This document shows positions 26,721-36,962 of a stretch of 64,000 bases of DNA, one piece after another (position 1 is the stretch's first letter; every line of letters begins with the position of its first letter). Below the pieces are notes generated by a model. It was not told where the DNA came from, searched no databases, and saw only the letters and a list, made by a program, of their open reading frames with translations. Source of the DNA: Bacillus sp. USDA818B3_A (GTDB lineage Bacteria; Bacillota; Bacilli; Bacillales; Cytobacillaceae); the NCBI RefSeq assembly GCF_009928415.1, contig NZ_JAABNN010000003.1:154145-218144 (forward strand), written 5' to 3'. A program made the translations under genes and the position numbers.

Positions 26721-28610
26721 TTACTCCTGTTCGGCTATCTCTGCTAGGTATGACCAGCGTTCAATTAAGTACTCAAGCTTTTCATTTAATTCTTTTTCCT
26801 GCTTCATTAATTCCTGTGCTCTAGTAAAGTCACTGCCTGTCTCAGCCATTTCACTGGCTACCTGTTCAAGACTCGCCTCTGTACCAGCAATCATCTCGTC
26901 AATTTCTTCCCATTCCTTTTTCTCCTTAAAGGTTAACCGCTTCTTTTTTTCCTTTTCAGGAGCCTTCATAGGAGGAGTTGATTTTGCTGGTGCTTTTTGT
27001 GCTTCGAGCGCAGTTTCTTTTTCAAGATATTCACTGTAATTTCCATAGAAAGAGTCTATCTTTCCTTCCCCGCGAAGAACGAGAAGCTGTTCGGCTACTT
27101 TATCTAGGAAATAGCGATCATGGGAAACGGTAATGACTACTCCTGGAAAATCTTCGAGATAGTCTTCAAGAACAGTTAAGGTTTGTGTATCCAGATCATT
27201 AGTAGGCTCATCGAGTAAGAGTACATTAGGTGCCGTCATTAAAAGCTTTAATAGATAGAGACGGCGTTTTTCCCCGCCAGATAATTTTCGGATCGGCGTA
27301 CCGTGAGTAAACGGGGGAAATAGAAACCTTTCAAGCATTTGTGCAGCGGAAATCGTCTTTCCGTCTGATGTCTCGACCACCTCAGCAGTCTCTTTAATAT
27401 ATTCAATCATCCGCTGATTCTCATCCATATCTTGGCTTTCTTGCGTGTAATAGCTTAGTTTCACCGTTTGCCCGATGATAAATTCACCTTCATCCAACGG
27501 GAGCTTTTTAGCTAATATATTTAGTAAAGTTGATTTACCTGCACCATTTTTACCGATAATCCCAATCCTGTCTCCCGGCTTAACCAAAAGGTTAAAATCC
27601 TCAAGTATGATTTTCTGCTCATAGCGTTTGGAGGCCTCTTTCAACTCAAATACCTGCTTACCAAGACGGCTGCCATTTAATGATATATCTAATTTTTCTT
27701 TGGCCTGTTTACCGCTTGAAAGCTTATCATCGAGTTCCTCAAAACGTTGAATTCTTGCTTTTTGTTTTGTCGACCTCGCTTTGGCACCCCGTCTGATCCA
27801 TTCCAGCTCTCTTCGAAATAAATTTTTATTTTTTTCAAAAGTTGCTGCCTCGTTTTCCTCGCGAATTGCTTTCGCTTCCAGAAAAGCAGCATAATTTCCC
27901 GTGTAACTGTAGAGATTGCCGCCATCTAATTCGAACATCCGATTTGCCACACGGTCCAAAAAGTAGCGGTCATGTGTAACAAGCAAAATGGAGCCTCTAT
28001 ACCTGCTCAAGTAATCTTCCAACCACTTGACAGAATCAAAATCCAAATGGTTCGTCGGTTCGTCAAGGATCAGTAAATCAGGTTCAGCGATCAATACTTG
28101 CGCAAGGGCAACCCGCTTTTTTTGACCACCGGAAAGTTCACTAATTTTCTTTGTGAAGTCTTCAATTCCCAATTTCATTAAAATGGACTTGGCATTTGTA
28201 CTGGCGTCCCATGCATTTAATGCATCCATTTGTTTTTGCCATTGAAAAAGCTCTTCTTGTATCTTTGGATCACTTGGGGAAATATTTAGTTTTAATAAAG
28301 TTTCCTCATAGCCGCGCATTAGTTTTAATATTGGAGCATCACCATGGAAGACTTGTTCGAGGACGGTCTTATTTAAGTCTAATTCGGGCTGCTGGGATAA
28401 ATACGAGATTGAATAGTCTTTGGGTGCAGTGATTTTCCCATCGTCGGGAGCATCCAATCCAGCGATTATTTTTAATAAAGAAGACTTCCCTGTCCCATTT
28501 ATGCCGATTAACCCTACGCGTTCCTTTTCATTGATCGTAAAGTTAATATGGTCAAAGAGCTGCTTTTCACCATATGTTTTTGAAACATTTTCTACTGTGA
28601 GCATTTTCAT
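26721..28610 (-). CDS. ABC-F family ATPase, Uup/YfmR-like
   Basis: Soluble ATPase with two ABC cassettes: GINGTGKSSLLK ... LSGGQKKRVALA ... LLILDEPTNHLD and GKNGAGKSTLLN ... LSGGEKRRLYLL ... VLLLDEPTNDLD. A P-site tRNA-interaction-motif linker (EFEKNKNLFRRELEWIRRGAKAR region) joins them, and a coiled-coil Uup-type tail closes the protein. No membrane part, so it acts on the ribosome rather than as a transporter. The start overlaps the HD gene stop (ATGA); a second ATG is two codons in. Which ABC-F type (YfmR-like versus resistance) cannot be proven; the Uup tail favours YfmR. Confidence 0.88.
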   Translation of the reverse strand: MKMLTVENVSKTYGEKQLFDHINFTINEKERVGLIGINGTGKSSLLKIIAGLDAPDDGKITAPKDYSISYLSQQPELDLNKTVLEQVFHGDAPILKLMRGYEETLLKLNISPSDPKIQEELFQWQKQMDALNAWDASTNAKSILMKLGIEDFTKKISELSGGQKKRVALAQVLIAEPDLLILDEPTNHLDFDSVKWLEDYLSRYRGSILLVTHDRYFLDRVANRMFELDGGNLYSYTGNYAAFLEAKAIREENEAATFEKNKNLFRRELEWIRRGAKARSTKQKARIQRFEELDDKLSSGKQAKEKLDISLNGSRLGKQVFELKEASKRYEQKIILEDFNLLVKPGDRIGIIGKNGAGKSTLLNILAKKLPLDEGEFIIGQTVKLSYYTQESQDMDENQRMIEYIKETAEVVETSDGKTISAAQMLERFLFPPFTHGTPIRKLSGGEKRRLYLLKLLMTAPNVLLLDEPTNDLDTQTLTVLEDYLEDFPGVVITVSHDRYFLDKVAEQLLVLRGEGKIDSFYGNYSEYLEKETALEAQKAPAKSTPPMKAPEKEKKKRLTFKEKKEWEEIDEMIAGTEASLEQVASEMAETGSDFTRAQELMKQEKELNEKLEYLIERWSYLAEIAEQE

Positions 28611-29257
28611 AAATCTTGTCCATCCCATTCTTGATAAAATTGATCTAAAAAGGTAATCATCATTTGCTGCCGTTTTTCAGCCATTATTCTAGCTGTTTCT
28701 GTATTTAATAAATCTTTTAATTTTAATAGTTTTTCATAAAAATGGTGGATACTTGTTGATTTTCCGGTTCGATACTCTTTAAGGCTCATTTCTTCGCGAA
28801 CCTGAATAGCAGGGTCATAGATTGGCTGTCCCTTTTTACCGCCATAAGCGAATGCTCTAGCAATCCCAATTGCTCCAATTGCATCTAAACGGTCCGCATC
28901 CTGAACAATTTTTGCTTCAACGGTTCGAAGTTCCGTTTTGTTGCCGCCTTTAAATGAAATCGTCTCGATAATTTGTATAATATGATCTTTGTCATGATCA
29001 GCCATTGCATGTTTTTCAAAAAAAGAGTCAAGTTTAGCCTTGCCCTGTTCCGTGGTCTTATTTAGTTTTTCGTCAGGAATATCATGGAGGAGTGCTGCCA
29101 TTTCTATTACAAATGGATCTCCAGTCATTTCATGTTTACATATATATAAAGCGTTACGCCGAACACGGTCCACATGATACCAATCATGCCCCGTTGTGTC
29201 GTCGCCCAATTCATTACGAACAAATATTTCCGCTTGTTTAATTAAAAAATCCTTCAT
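28607..29257 (-). CDS. ypgQ: HD-domain phosphohydrolase (YpgQ-like)
   Basis: 216 residues from an ATG behind AGGTG. HD-domain metal motifs are seen: GHDWYHVDRV (first His), MAALLHDIPDEK (HD pair) and IVQDADRLDAIGAIG (distal Asp). The YpgQ family hydrolyses nucleotides; the B. subtilis enzyme is reported as a pyrophosphohydrolase on (d)NTPs. Translationally overlapped with the ABC-F gene. Confidence 0.88.
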   Translation of the reverse strand: MKDFLIKQAEIFVRNELGDDTTGHDWYHVDRVRRNALYICKHEMTGDPFVIEMAALLHDIPDEKLNKTTEQGKAKLDSFFEKHAMADHDKDHIIQIIETISFKGGNKTELRTVEAKIVQDADRLDAIGAIGIARAFAYGGKKGQPIYDPAIQVREEMSLKEYRTGKSTSIHHFYEKLLKLKDLLNTETARIMAEKRQQMMITFLDQFYQEWDGQDL

Positions 29258-29303
29258 AAAAAGCACCTGCCTTCACCCTAGTTATTTTAACATGAATAGT
29301 AAA

Positions 29304-29338
29304 TAAAAAATAACCCCGATTACTCGAGGTTATTTTTT
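29304..29338. terminator. Terminator of the SASP-like gene
   Basis: AAAAAATAACC-loop-GGTTATTTTTT; it overlaps the stop codon of the small gene. Confidence 0.8.
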
Positions 29339-29485
29339 GTTTGCCTGGCGGCCGCTTTTTTTCTGGCTTTGTGACTTAGTGTTGCCAATTTGAAACTCAC
29401 TGCCTAATTCAACATCATTGCTGATATCTTGCTTTTCAATTTGTTCTCTTGTTTGATTGGCATTTTGTCTTCCTTGCTTGCTCAT
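29330..29485 (-). CDS. Probable small, gamma-type-like acid-soluble spore protein
   Basis: 51 residues, very hydrophilic and rich in Gln, Lys, Asn and Ser, with no Cys or Trp. The segments QNANQTREQIEK and ELGSEFQIGNT resemble one repeat of SspE-type gamma SASP (NAQQVRKQN ... FGTEFASET). A GGGGTG ribosome site lies about 9 bases from the ATG. An upstream CATACTA box with an AAATA 18 bases earlier fits a SigG/SigF forespore promoter, supporting the spore role. Homology to gamma-SASP is my inference from the short motifs; a different small spore protein is possible. Confidence 0.62.
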   Translation of the reverse strand: MSKQGRQNANQTREQIEKQDISNDVELGSEFQIGNTKSQSQKKSGRQANKK

Positions 29486-29525
29486 CGCATGTGACACCCC
29501 TCTCATTAAAGCTGAATGACCTTTA

Positions 29526-29555
29526 TAGTATGTACAGTCAGGTGAGAAGTTATTT
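29526..29555 (-). promoter_or_regulatory. Forespore (SigG/SigF-type) promoter candidate
   Basis: On the minus strand AAATA, 18 bases, CATACTA. This matches GMATR-N18-CATnnTA except the first -35 base. It lies about 40 bases before the SASP-like ATG, at the 3' end of degV. Confidence 0.55.
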
Positions 29556-30398
29556 TAGGTCATTAAACCAACTAATTCCAAGGGTGTTTTCCCCAGCATG
29601 GACGCCAATTACTGCTCCTAATGGACAGCTGATAATTTTAACATTTGGAAACTGCTCCCGAAGTTCAGATTGCCATTGTTTTGTCTGTTCTTCATGTAAT
29701 CCGTACAAAATGTAGACCTCTTTGATTTGGTTTTGTTTATAAGATGTTTTGAAGTAATCAAGCATTTTTTCTTTAGCTTTTTTCTCGCCTCTAACTTTTT
29801 CTTTCACATTAAGGGCTCCATCATCAATTGAAATAATTGGTTTAACATTGAGCATGCTTCCTAGAAAAAACTGCAATCCGGTCATTCGTCCCCCTCTATG
29901 CAGCTGTTCAAGGCTCCCAACAAGAACATAGGTCTCACCTGTATCCCTAATTTGTTCCAATTGCCCGATCATCGATTCAAGACTATGACCATCTTTTATC
30001 AATTCCATTCCCTTCTTGATTAATGCAGACATGGGGTAGGTAAGGATGTGTGAATCAAAGGTCATAACAGGAATATCTACGAGTGATGCTGCCTGTCTGC
30101 TCGAAGAAACCGTTCCGCTAAGTTTCCCAGAGATAAGTACGGTTACAATTTGGTCGTATTGTTTTGCAAGCTGTTCATATAAAGATTGAAACGAACCTAC
30201 GGATGGCTGTGAGGTTAATGGCGGGTTCTTTAAATTCTTCAATCTAGAAAATAACTCTGTTGAGGTTAGGTCAATTCCATCAGAATATTCATCTCCATCA
30301 AGTAAAACGGTTAAGGGGATGGTATATAAATGTTGATGATTCTTTAGTTCCTCATCTAAATAGGCAGTACTATCGGTAACCCACGCGGTTTTAACCAT
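29550..30398 (-). CDS. DegV family fatty-acid-binding protein
   Basis: 282 residues, typical DegV: WVTDSTAYLDEE at the N-terminus, the TSQPS block (Ser-rich fatty-acid contact) near residue 80, ISGKLSGTVSSSRQA, and a C-terminal YVLVGSLEQLHRGGRMTG. These proteins bind acyl chains and, as FakB, feed fatty acids to FakA kinase. Alone, with GGAGGGAGAAGT before the ATG. Confidence 0.9.
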   Translation of the reverse strand: MVKTAWVTDSTAYLDEELKNHQHLYTIPLTVLLDGDEYSDGIDLTSTELFSRLKNLKNPPLTSQPSVGSFQSLYEQLAKQYDQIVTVLISGKLSGTVSSSRQAASLVDIPVMTFDSHILTYPMSALIKKGMELIKDGHSLESMIGQLEQIRDTGETYVLVGSLEQLHRGGRMTGLQFFLGSMLNVKPIISIDDGALNVKEKVRGEKKAKEKMLDYFKTSYKQNQIKEVYILYGLHEEQTKQWQSELREQFPNVKIISCPLGAVIGVHAGENTLGISWFNDLK

Positions 30399-30472
30399 AC
30401 TTCTCCCTCCTCATTTAAGGCATCCAACTCTTATTATAAATGTACCTTTTAATTCAAAAATTGTAAATATTC

Positions 30473-30503
30473 AAAAAATGACCAGTTACTTCCTAACTGG
30501 TCA
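30473..30503 (-). terminator. Terminator after the fhs operon
   Basis: TGACCAGTTA-loop-TAACTGGTCA followed by a T-run on the minus strand. Confidence 0.85.
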
Positions 30504-30504
30504 A

Positions 30505-31029
30505 TTACTCTTCTCTTTTAATACTGCTCAACCGCTCAAGAGTTGTTATGATAAAATCTGTCATGTCTATTATATCGTCCATTTGGTCCTCCGTAATTAA
30601 ACGAACAAAATTTACCGAGACAATAGTTGACAAATTATTTTCTCCTTCAAGTGGATTGTATTGATTAGAGAGTAAAATATCTCTGTCTTTTCCCCAAATA
30701 TCCAAGACGATATGATTTATCTTCTGATTATTGAACTCTTCTAGCTGACTAAGGATAAATTGTAACTGAACATAACATCCTGCATTCCGTTCAATCTGAA
30801 TAGCCGGTAATAGCTCCGCAGCTATGTTAATTAAATTTGAGGTTATTTCTACTTTGGCAATAACTGTATCATTTGGCAATCGAAAGGATATATCAAAGGA
30901 TCGGGTCATTTTGGCCATATTGAGCCAATCATTTCGATCAGTTATGACAATTTCCCCCTCTATGTCCCGATCATAAAGAGCCCCTTCTATTACTACCTTC
31001 ATATTATCAAAGGCTGTTGGATCAAACAT
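30505..31029 (-). CDS. Conserved-looking protein of unknown function downstream of fhs
   Basis: 174 residues, not recognised. No signal peptide or membrane helix. The chain is mixed alpha/beta and acidic (VVIEGALYDRDIEGEIVITD; TSNLINIAAELLPAI; YVQLQFILSQLEEFN; HIVLDIWGKDRDIL). It lies 10-16 bp after fhs and shares its terminator, so it is co-transcribed. An ATG (31029) and an in-frame GTG (31035) follow GGGAG. It may assist or regulate one-carbon metabolism, or simply ride in the operon. Confidence 0.78.
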   Translation of the reverse strand: MFDPTAFDNMKVVIEGALYDRDIEGEIVITDRNDWLNMAKMTRSFDISFRLPNDTVIAKVEITSNLINIAAELLPAIQIERNAGCYVQLQFILSQLEEFNNQKINHIVLDIWGKDRDILLSNQYNPLEGENNLSTIVSVNFVRLITEDQMDDIIDMTDFIITTLERLSSIKREE

Positions 31030-31045
31030 CCTCACTCGACTCCCT

Positions 31046-32734
31046 TTAAAAAAGTCCTAACGCATTTCCTTGATCATCGACATCCATAGTTAAAGCAGCC
31101 GGCTTTTTTGGAAGTCCTGGCATGGTCATGACCTCACCTGTTAATGCAACGATAAAACCAGCTCCAATCGATGGCTTAAACTCTCTTATTGATACCGTGA
31201 AGCCTGTCGGCCTGCCCAGCTTCGCAGGATCATCTGATAGGGAATATGGTGATTTGGCCATACAGACAGGAAGATGTGACCAGCCAAACTTTTCAAAGTC
31301 TACTAATTGTTTTTTAGCTTTTTGAGAGAATTCAACATCCTTGCCCCCGTAAACGACTTGGACAATTGTTCTAACCTTTTCTTCAATCGGATCAGCTAGT
31401 TCATAGAGCGGATGGAAATGGTTTTCCTCTTTTTCGATAACCTCTAAAAGTGTTTGGGCAAGTTCTATTCCGCCCTCTCCTCCCTTTTCCCATACTTCTG
31501 TTAAGGCAACTGGTACATTTTCCGTTTCACACCATTTTAATAATGTCTGAACCTCTTGCGCTGTATCGGTAATAAATTTGTTGATGGCAACCACCACAGG
31601 CAGCCCAAAGCTTTTTACTGTTTCAATATGTTTCTGTAAATTGGCCATTCCAAGTGCAAGTGCTGAAATATTCTCTTTTGCCAATTCTTGCTTTGCTACA
31701 CCACCGTGCATTTTTAAAGCACGAATGGTTGCAACGACCACAACGGCCTCTGGTTTAATTCCAGCGCTCCGTGCTTTAATATGTAAGAATTTCTCCGCTC
31801 CTAAATCGGCCCCAAATCCGCCTTCAGTAATGACATAATCAGCTAATCTTTGAGCAGTTGTAGTGGCAATTACACTATTGCAGCCGTGAGCAATATTTGC
31901 GAATGGTCCACCATGAATGAGCGCCGGCGTATGCCCGATGGTTTGAACAAGATTAGGTTTAATAGCATCTTTTAATAACAAAGCTAACGCACCCTCGACA
32001 CCCAAATCAGCTACTGTAACTGGTTCTTTATTTACATTATAGGCAACGACCATTCGGGATAGCCGCAACTTTAAATCCTTTAGGTCCTTTGCTAAACAAA
32101 GGACAGCCATGATTTCAGAAGCTACCGTAATATCAAATCCGTCTTCTCTCGGTACACCTTGAAGGGCTCCTCCAAGCCCAACCACTACTTTCCTTAAAGC
32201 ACGGTCATTTAAATCTAATGCCCGTTTCCAAACAATTCTTCTTTGATCAATGTTTAGCTCATTGCCCTGATGAAGATGATTATCTATTAACGCTGCCAGC
32301 GCATTATTTGCAGTCGAAATTGCATGAAGGTCTCCAGTAAAATGCAGGTTTATGTCCTCCATTGGCAGCACCTGAGAATAGCCGCCGCCTGTAGCTCCGC
32401 CTTTAATTCCCATGGTCGGCCCTAGGGAAGGCTCACGCATGGCAATGATCACCTTTTTTCCAAGTCGATTAAACGCATCTCCAAGCCCAACAGTCACTGT
32501 AGATTTCCCTTCACCCGCAGACGTAGGATTAATGGAGGTAACGAGTATAATTTTCCCTTCTTTATTTGTCTTTATTTTGTTTAATGCCGTATTGGAAAGC
32601 TTCGCCTTAAATCTGCCGTAAAGCTCCAAGTCATTTTCATCTAAACCGATTTTTTCCGCAATCTCAACTATAGGATTCATTTTAGCTGCTTGTGCAATTT
32701 CAATATCTGATTTCATTGATGTATTCATTGTCAC
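31046..32734 (-). CDS. fhs: Formate-tetrahydrofolate ligase
   Basis: Makes 10-formyl-THF from formate, ATP and THF. 562 residues, full length. The ATP-binding motif is [16 protein letters not shown] (about residue 71 on), with [40 protein letters not shown] and the C-terminal [14 protein letters not shown]. The GTG at the given end has GGGG six bases upstream; an ATG two codons in is possible. First gene of a two-gene unit. Confidence 0.95.
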   Translation of the reverse strand: MTMNTSMKSDIEIAQAAKMNPIVEIAEKIGLDENDLELYGRFKAKLSNTALNKIKTNKEGKIILVTSINPTSAGEGKSTVTVGLGDAFNRLGKKVIIAMREPSLGPTMGIKGGATGGGYSQVLPMEDINLHFTGDLHAISTANNALAALIDNHLHQGNELNIDQRRIVWKRALDLNDRALRKVVVGLGGALQGVPREDGFDITVASEIMAVLCLAKDLKDLKLRLSRMVVAYNVNKEPVTVADLGVEGALALLLKDAIKPNLVQTIGHTPALIHGGPFANIAHGCNSVIATTTAQRLADYVITEGGFGADLGAEKFLHIKARSAGIKPEAVVVVATIRALKMHGGVAKQELAKENISALALGMANLQKHIETVKSFGLPVVVAINKFITDTAQEVQTLLKWCETENVPVALTEVWEKGGEGGIELAQTLLEVIEKEENHFHPLYELADPIEEKVRTIVQVVYGGKDVEFSQKAKKQLVDFEKFGWSHLPVCMAKSPYSLSDDPAKLGRPTGFTVSIREFKPSIGAGFIVALTGEVMTMPGLPKKPAALTMDVDDQGNALGLF

Positions 32735-32961
32735 GTTAATCCCCCGTATTAAGCATAAATTATTACCGCACTACCATTGTACCAAATTAGCTTTTTTATT
32801 CCGATATGATATTATATTGAAATTAGTATCTTTTCTGAATTTACAATAATGTTTATAATGTAAGTATTGGATTTTTTTAAGAATTCATAAACTCCATCTG
32901 CAGGTAATTTCATACACACAAATACCTTGTATATTTAATGGATTAGAAAGGGGACAATCAC

Positions 32962-33870
32962 TTGCCTATTAATATACCTAGACAGCTTCCTGCAAGGGAG
33001 ATACTCGAGCAAGAAAATATTTTCATTATGGATGATGAGAGGGCAATCAGCCAAGATATAAGGCCATTAAATATTTTAATATTAAATTTAATGCCGGAAA
33101 AAGAAAAAGCTGAAACTCAATTTTTACGTTTATTAGGAAACTCGCCTTTACAGGTAAATGTGAATTTTTTGAAAACAGATTCCTATGAGTCAACCCATAC
33201 GAGCAAACAGCATTTAGAACAGTTTTATACTACTTTTCAACAAATAAAAAATTTAAAATTTGACGGGATGATCATTACTGGGGCGCCAGTTGAATTATTG
33301 GAGTTTGAACAAGTAAAATATTGGAATGAACTAAAAGAAATAATGGACTGGGCGGACCAAAATGTAACCTCAACCTTGCATATCTGCTGGGGGGCACAGG
33401 CTGCTCTTTACTATCTTTACGGAATTAACAAATTTGAATTAGAACGAAAATGCTCAGGGATTTACGCTCACCAGATTTTTGAACAAAATGATATATTATT
33501 GAGGGGCTTTGACGACCAATTTTATGCTCCCCATTCACGTTATACAGATGTATCTATCGATTCCATCATGAAAAATCCTGAATTAAAATTATTAGCGGCC
33601 TCCGAAGAAGCAGGCGCATTGTTAGTTTCTTCAAGAGATCGAAAACATGTCATGGTCACCGGACATTTGGAGTATGACTCCGATTCACTGGCACAAGAAT
33701 ATGAAAGGGACTTGCAAAAAGGTCTTGAAATTCATATGCCGGAAAACTACTTTCCAAATAATGATCCCACACAACCACCTATTAATCGTTGGCGGTCACA
33801 TGGACATTTATTCTTCTCCAATTGGTTAAATTATTATGTATACCAAGAAACCCCTTTTAATTGGGGGTAA
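32962..33870 (+). CDS. metA: Homoserine O-acetyltransferase MetA
   Basis: First step of methionine synthesis from homoserine. 302 residues with a TTG start behind AAAGGGG (8-base spacer). The catalytic Cys is residue 142 in HICWGAQAA, and the His/Glu dyad lies near [16 protein letters not shown]. Residue 111 is Glu ([10 protein letters not shown]), which in this family goes with acetyl-CoA rather than succinyl-CoA use. I saw no S-box or T-box leader in the 227 bases upstream, so its regulation is unclear. Confidence 0.94.
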   Translation: MPINIPRQLPAREILEQENIFIMDDERAISQDIRPLNILILNLMPEKEKAETQFLRLLGNSPLQVNVNFLKTDSYESTHTSKQHLEQFYTTFQQIKNLKFDGMIITGAPVELLEFEQVKYWNELKEIMDWADQNVTSTLHICWGAQAALYYLYGINKFELERKCSGIYAHQIFEQNDILLRGFDDQFYAPHSRYTDVSIDSIMKNPELKLLAASEEAGALLVSSRDRKHVMVTGHLEYDSDSLAQEYERDLQKGLEIHMPENYFPNNDPTQPPINRWRSHGHLFFSNWLNYYVYQETPFNWG

Positions 33871-33898
33871 AAGCATCGGCTGACGATGCTTTTTTTTT
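33870..33898 (+). terminator. Terminator of metA
   Basis: AAGCATCG-gctga-CGATGCTT followed by a long T-run. Confidence 0.9.
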
Positions 33899-33962
33899 GC
33901 GTTTATATCTTGTTTATTATTCGGTTATATTAGCAATAATACTTTGGAAGGGAGTTTTCTAT

Positions 33963-34175
33963 ATGGAAAAAATAACAGCAGTCCATCGTAATCACTCTGG
34001 AGACATTATTAATTTTGTTACCTCCGAAGGGCGGATCATTTCTTACCGCAAAGCATTAATGGATGTTGAGCAAGGTTTAATCCAAGGTATACAAACCCTA
34101 GAAGCCACCAATGGAACATTAACTCTCATGCCCGAGCTTGAACAATCCTTTGACAATTATCCAAGTCTATTTTAA
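33963..34175 (+). CDS. DUF3892 family protein
   Basis: 70 residues behind GGAAGGGAG: KITAVHRNHSGDIINFVTSEGRIISYRKALMD, then VEQGLIQGIQTLEATNGTL, the compact form of the DUF3892 family. Function unknown. A longer frame upstream would run into the metA terminator. Ends at a terminator shared with mntR. Confidence 0.82.
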   Translation: MEKITAVHRNHSGDIINFVTSEGRIISYRKALMDVEQGLIQGIQTLEATNGTLTLMPELEQSFDNYPSLF

Positions 34176-34205
34176 AAGCACCCAGCTTTAGCTGAGTGCT
34201 TTTTG
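34174..34205. terminator. Bidirectional terminator
   Basis: AAAAGCACcCAGC-ttta-GCTGAGTGCTTTTT, between convergent DUF3892 and mntR genes. Confidence 0.82.
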
Positions 34206-34215
34206 TTTATACATG

Positions 34216-34638
34216 CTATTCTTGTTCGTTTTGCTTTTGAATTTCCTTTAACGCCTTAATCCGGTTCTGATCATCCTCAAAAAATTGAACAAGATCACCA
34301 ATCCGATCGATCGAGTCCCAGCTTAAGTGATGTTCGATTCCTTCCACATCATGATAGATGTTTTCATCCTTTACCCCAATAATTTTGAGGAATTGCTCTA
34401 GCAGCTCGTGTCGGAAGACCAGGCGTTTACCAATTTTATTTCCCTTAGGTGTCAAACTGAGTCCTCTATATTTCTCATATACTAAATATTCATCTTTATC
34501 AAGTTTTTGGACCATTTTTGTTACAGAGGAGGGATGGACAGACAACGCCTCGGCAATATCTGATACACGGGCGTATCCTTTTTCTTCAATCAATATATAT
34601 ATTTGTTCAATATAATCTTCCATACTAGGTGTTGGCAT
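34216..34638 (-). CDS. mntR: Manganese-responsive repressor MntR
   Basis: 140-residue DtxR-family regulator starting [14 protein letters not shown] behind GGAGG; the 20-residue upstream extension is not needed. All six Mn2+ ligands known for B. subtilis MntR are in place: Asp8, Glu11, His77, Glu99, Glu102 and His103. The winged-helix region is [24 protein letters not shown]. It represses Mn uptake when Mn is plentiful. Its location between topB and metA, without a transporter, is typical. Confidence 0.96.
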   Translation of the reverse strand: MPTPSMEDYIEQIYILIEEKGYARVSDIAEALSVHPSSVTKMVQKLDKDEYLVYEKYRGLSLTPKGNKIGKRLVFRHELLEQFLKIIGVKDENIYHDVEGIEHHLSWDSIDRIGDLVQFFEDDQNRIKALKEIQKQNEQE

Positions 34639-34728
34639 CCCTAAACCTCCAAAAAATATCTCTTCTAAAAGTTTACTATAATAAAAAATGAGTGACAAGG
34701 TTCTTTCTCACGGATGAAGAACATGAAG

Positions 34729-36897
34729 TTATTTTACACTCATCTCTTCAAATAGAAATTTTATTTTCTTTTCCTGTTCATCCAGAATTAGCCTGGCATT
34801 AAATGTTTTGTCCTTGTTGGTAAATCCTTCGATCAGTTCTGTTTTTTCACCTGCCAGCAGCAGCTTAACATTTTTCTGGGTAATATTCTTCCCTAGGATT
34901 TTTTTTGAAATCGTAAATGTACATTTATTTTTACTGTAGTTGTTACAGCCATAAAAGGTTCCTTTATCAACCACATCTCCATCGCATCTTTTACAGCTTC
35001 CTAATTTGGGTTGTGCTCTTCTCTTCCCTTTTTGTTTACCAGGGGTAAAATTCTGAGTGATTTCATCAGAAAAAGCCCAGTTTGCAGATTGTTCCAAACC
35101 AGAATTGATTAAATGCAGGACCATTTTTTTTGTTTGTTCCATAAAATGCTTGGGGACAGCAGAACCTTCCGAGATTTCCTTTAGCTTTTGCTCCCACTTT
35201 GCTGTCATTTCAGGTGAAGCAAGAATTTCCTTACCAATCGCTTCAACCAATATTTTCGCTTTGGCCGTTGCATACACAAGATTCTTTTTGACTTCAATAT
35301 ATAATCGGTCCTTAAGCATAGTGATAATACCCGCTCTAGTCGCTTCTGTTCCTAATCCTTCCGTTTTGGTAAGGATTTTCTCAAGTTCCTTATCATCTAT
35401 ATGCTTTCCTGCTGTTTTCATTAATGTAATCAGTTGTCCTTCGGTATAACGCTTAGGCGGCTGTGTTTGACTTTCCTTTATATCTACTTTTACCGTATTC
35501 CCCTGCTCACCCTTTGTCAGTGCAGGCAATTCAGGCTCATCCTCACGTTCCTTGTGATTTAACACTTTACGCCAGCCCTCTTCAAGTTGCACCTTTCCTT
35601 TGGATATAAACGAAGCCCTGCCATCTACTAAAGTCGTAACAGTGGTATACTCTGCTACAGACTTATTATAGTGAGCGGCTATGAGACTAGTAACAATTAA
35701 ATCATAAATCTTTCGTTCATCCGTATCCAGCCGATCTACATTTGGTATTTGTTCAGTTGGAATAATCGCATAGTGATCCGTAACCTTTTTTTCATTTACA
35801 TACCGTTTATTATCAGCAATTGAGGCAATCGGAAGTGGAAAATAACTTTGGTAATCTTTAATACGACTTAGTTTATCTAGAATATCAGGGAAGGTATTGG
35901 CCTCTTCTTTTGTAACGTACCTCGAATCGGAGCGTGGATAGGAAACAAACCCTTTTTGATAGAGTTTTTGCGTAATATCTAAAGTATTTTTAGGAGGAAG
36001 TTTATAGCGTTTATTGGCCTCCGCCTGTAATGCTGAAAGATTATATAACAGTGGTGGTAAAAATTCTTTTCTTTCAGAAATTACCTCTGCCACTTCAGCC
36101 AGCTTGTTTTGACAGAAGGCAGCTACTTTTTCAGCCATCTCCTTAGTCTTCACACGGGTTTCCCCGTCACTCTGCCATTTGCCTTTATATTTTTTTCCAT
36201 TAATCTTAAATTGGGCAATAACCTCCCAAAATGGCTCAGACTTAAAATTTTCAATCTCTAACTCTCTTTTTACAATAAGGGCCAAGGTTGGGGTTTGTAC
36301 TCTTCCAACTGAAAAAACGTCTGAAAAGCCTTTTTGCTGAAGTAACAAACTATAAAGCCGGGATCCGTTCATACCGACTATCCAATCTGCACAGGCACGG
36401 GTATAGGCCTCAAAATATAAACTTTTGGTGTCCTGCTCATCCAATAATTTAGTGAATCCATCGCGTATGGCGTTGGGTGTTAACGATGAGATCCAAAGAC
36501 GTTTCATTGGTTTTTTACAGTTTGTTAAGCGTAAAATATTCCGGATAATTAACTCACCTTCACGACCCGCATCCCCTGCATGGATTATTTCAGTTACATT
36601 CGGATCTGAGACTAACTTTTTAATGATAGCAAACTGTTTGGCTTTATCTTTCGTTACTTCATATTGAAATTGTTCTGGTATAATAGGCAGACTGTCCAAT
36701 GACCATTTTTTCCAGCCCGATTCATACTTTTCTGGTGCGACCAGCTGGCAAAGATGACCGATTGCCCAAGTTACATAGGCACCTTTCTGGAAAGTATCGT
36801 TTGGAAAGATTTCAATAAAACCATTTTGTCTTTTATGTTTAAATATAGAAGCTAAGGTTGAACCTTGATCGGGTTTTTCAGCAATAATTAGTTTCAT
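34729..36897 (-). CDS. topB: DNA topoisomerase III
   Basis: Type IA topoisomerase, 722 residues. TOPRIM is at the N-terminus (KLIIAEKPDQGS ... HAGDAGREGELI), the catalytic Tyr in GFVSYPRSDSRYVT (about residue 318), and RVQTPTLALI precedes it. A C-terminal zinc-ribbon-like CKRCDGDVVDKGTFYGC region completes it. It decatenates DNA and helps replication fork convergence. Confidence 0.95.
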   Translation of the reverse strand: MKLIIAEKPDQGSTLASIFKHKRQNGFIEIFPNDTFQKGAYVTWAIGHLCQLVAPEKYESGWKKWSLDSLPIIPEQFQYEVTKDKAKQFAIIKKLVSDPNVTEIIHAGDAGREGELIIRNILRLTNCKKPMKRLWISSLTPNAIRDGFTKLLDEQDTKSLYFEAYTRACADWIVGMNGSRLYSLLLQQKGFSDVFSVGRVQTPTLALIVKRELEIENFKSEPFWEVIAQFKINGKKYKGKWQSDGETRVKTKEMAEKVAAFCQNKLAEVAEVISERKEFLPPLLYNLSALQAEANKRYKLPPKNTLDITQKLYQKGFVSYPRSDSRYVTKEEANTFPDILDKLSRIKDYQSYFPLPIASIADNKRYVNEKKVTDHYAIIPTEQIPNVDRLDTDERKIYDLIVTSLIAAHYNKSVAEYTTVTTLVDGRASFISKGKVQLEEGWRKVLNHKEREDEPELPALTKGEQGNTVKVDIKESQTQPPKRYTEGQLITLMKTAGKHIDDKELEKILTKTEGLGTEATRAGIITMLKDRLYIEVKKNLVYATAKAKILVEAIGKEILASPEMTAKWEQKLKEISEGSAVPKHFMEQTKKMVLHLINSGLEQSANWAFSDEITQNFTPGKQKGKRRAQPKLGSCKRCDGDVVDKGTFYGCNNYSKNKCTFTISKKILGKNITQKNVKLLLAGEKTELIEGFTNKDKTFNARLILDEQEKKIKFLFEEMSVK

Positions 36898-36962
36898 TTT
36901 ATTTGCTCCTTCTTAAAGCATCCCTGATTCATTTTCCCACTTCAAACTCATTTCGTAAAGGT

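Noticed and set aside
32735..32961. Possible S-box or T-box leader of metA
   Set aside because: No S-box core motifs, specifier-loop pattern or leader terminator could be seen; the region is plain AT-rich sequence.
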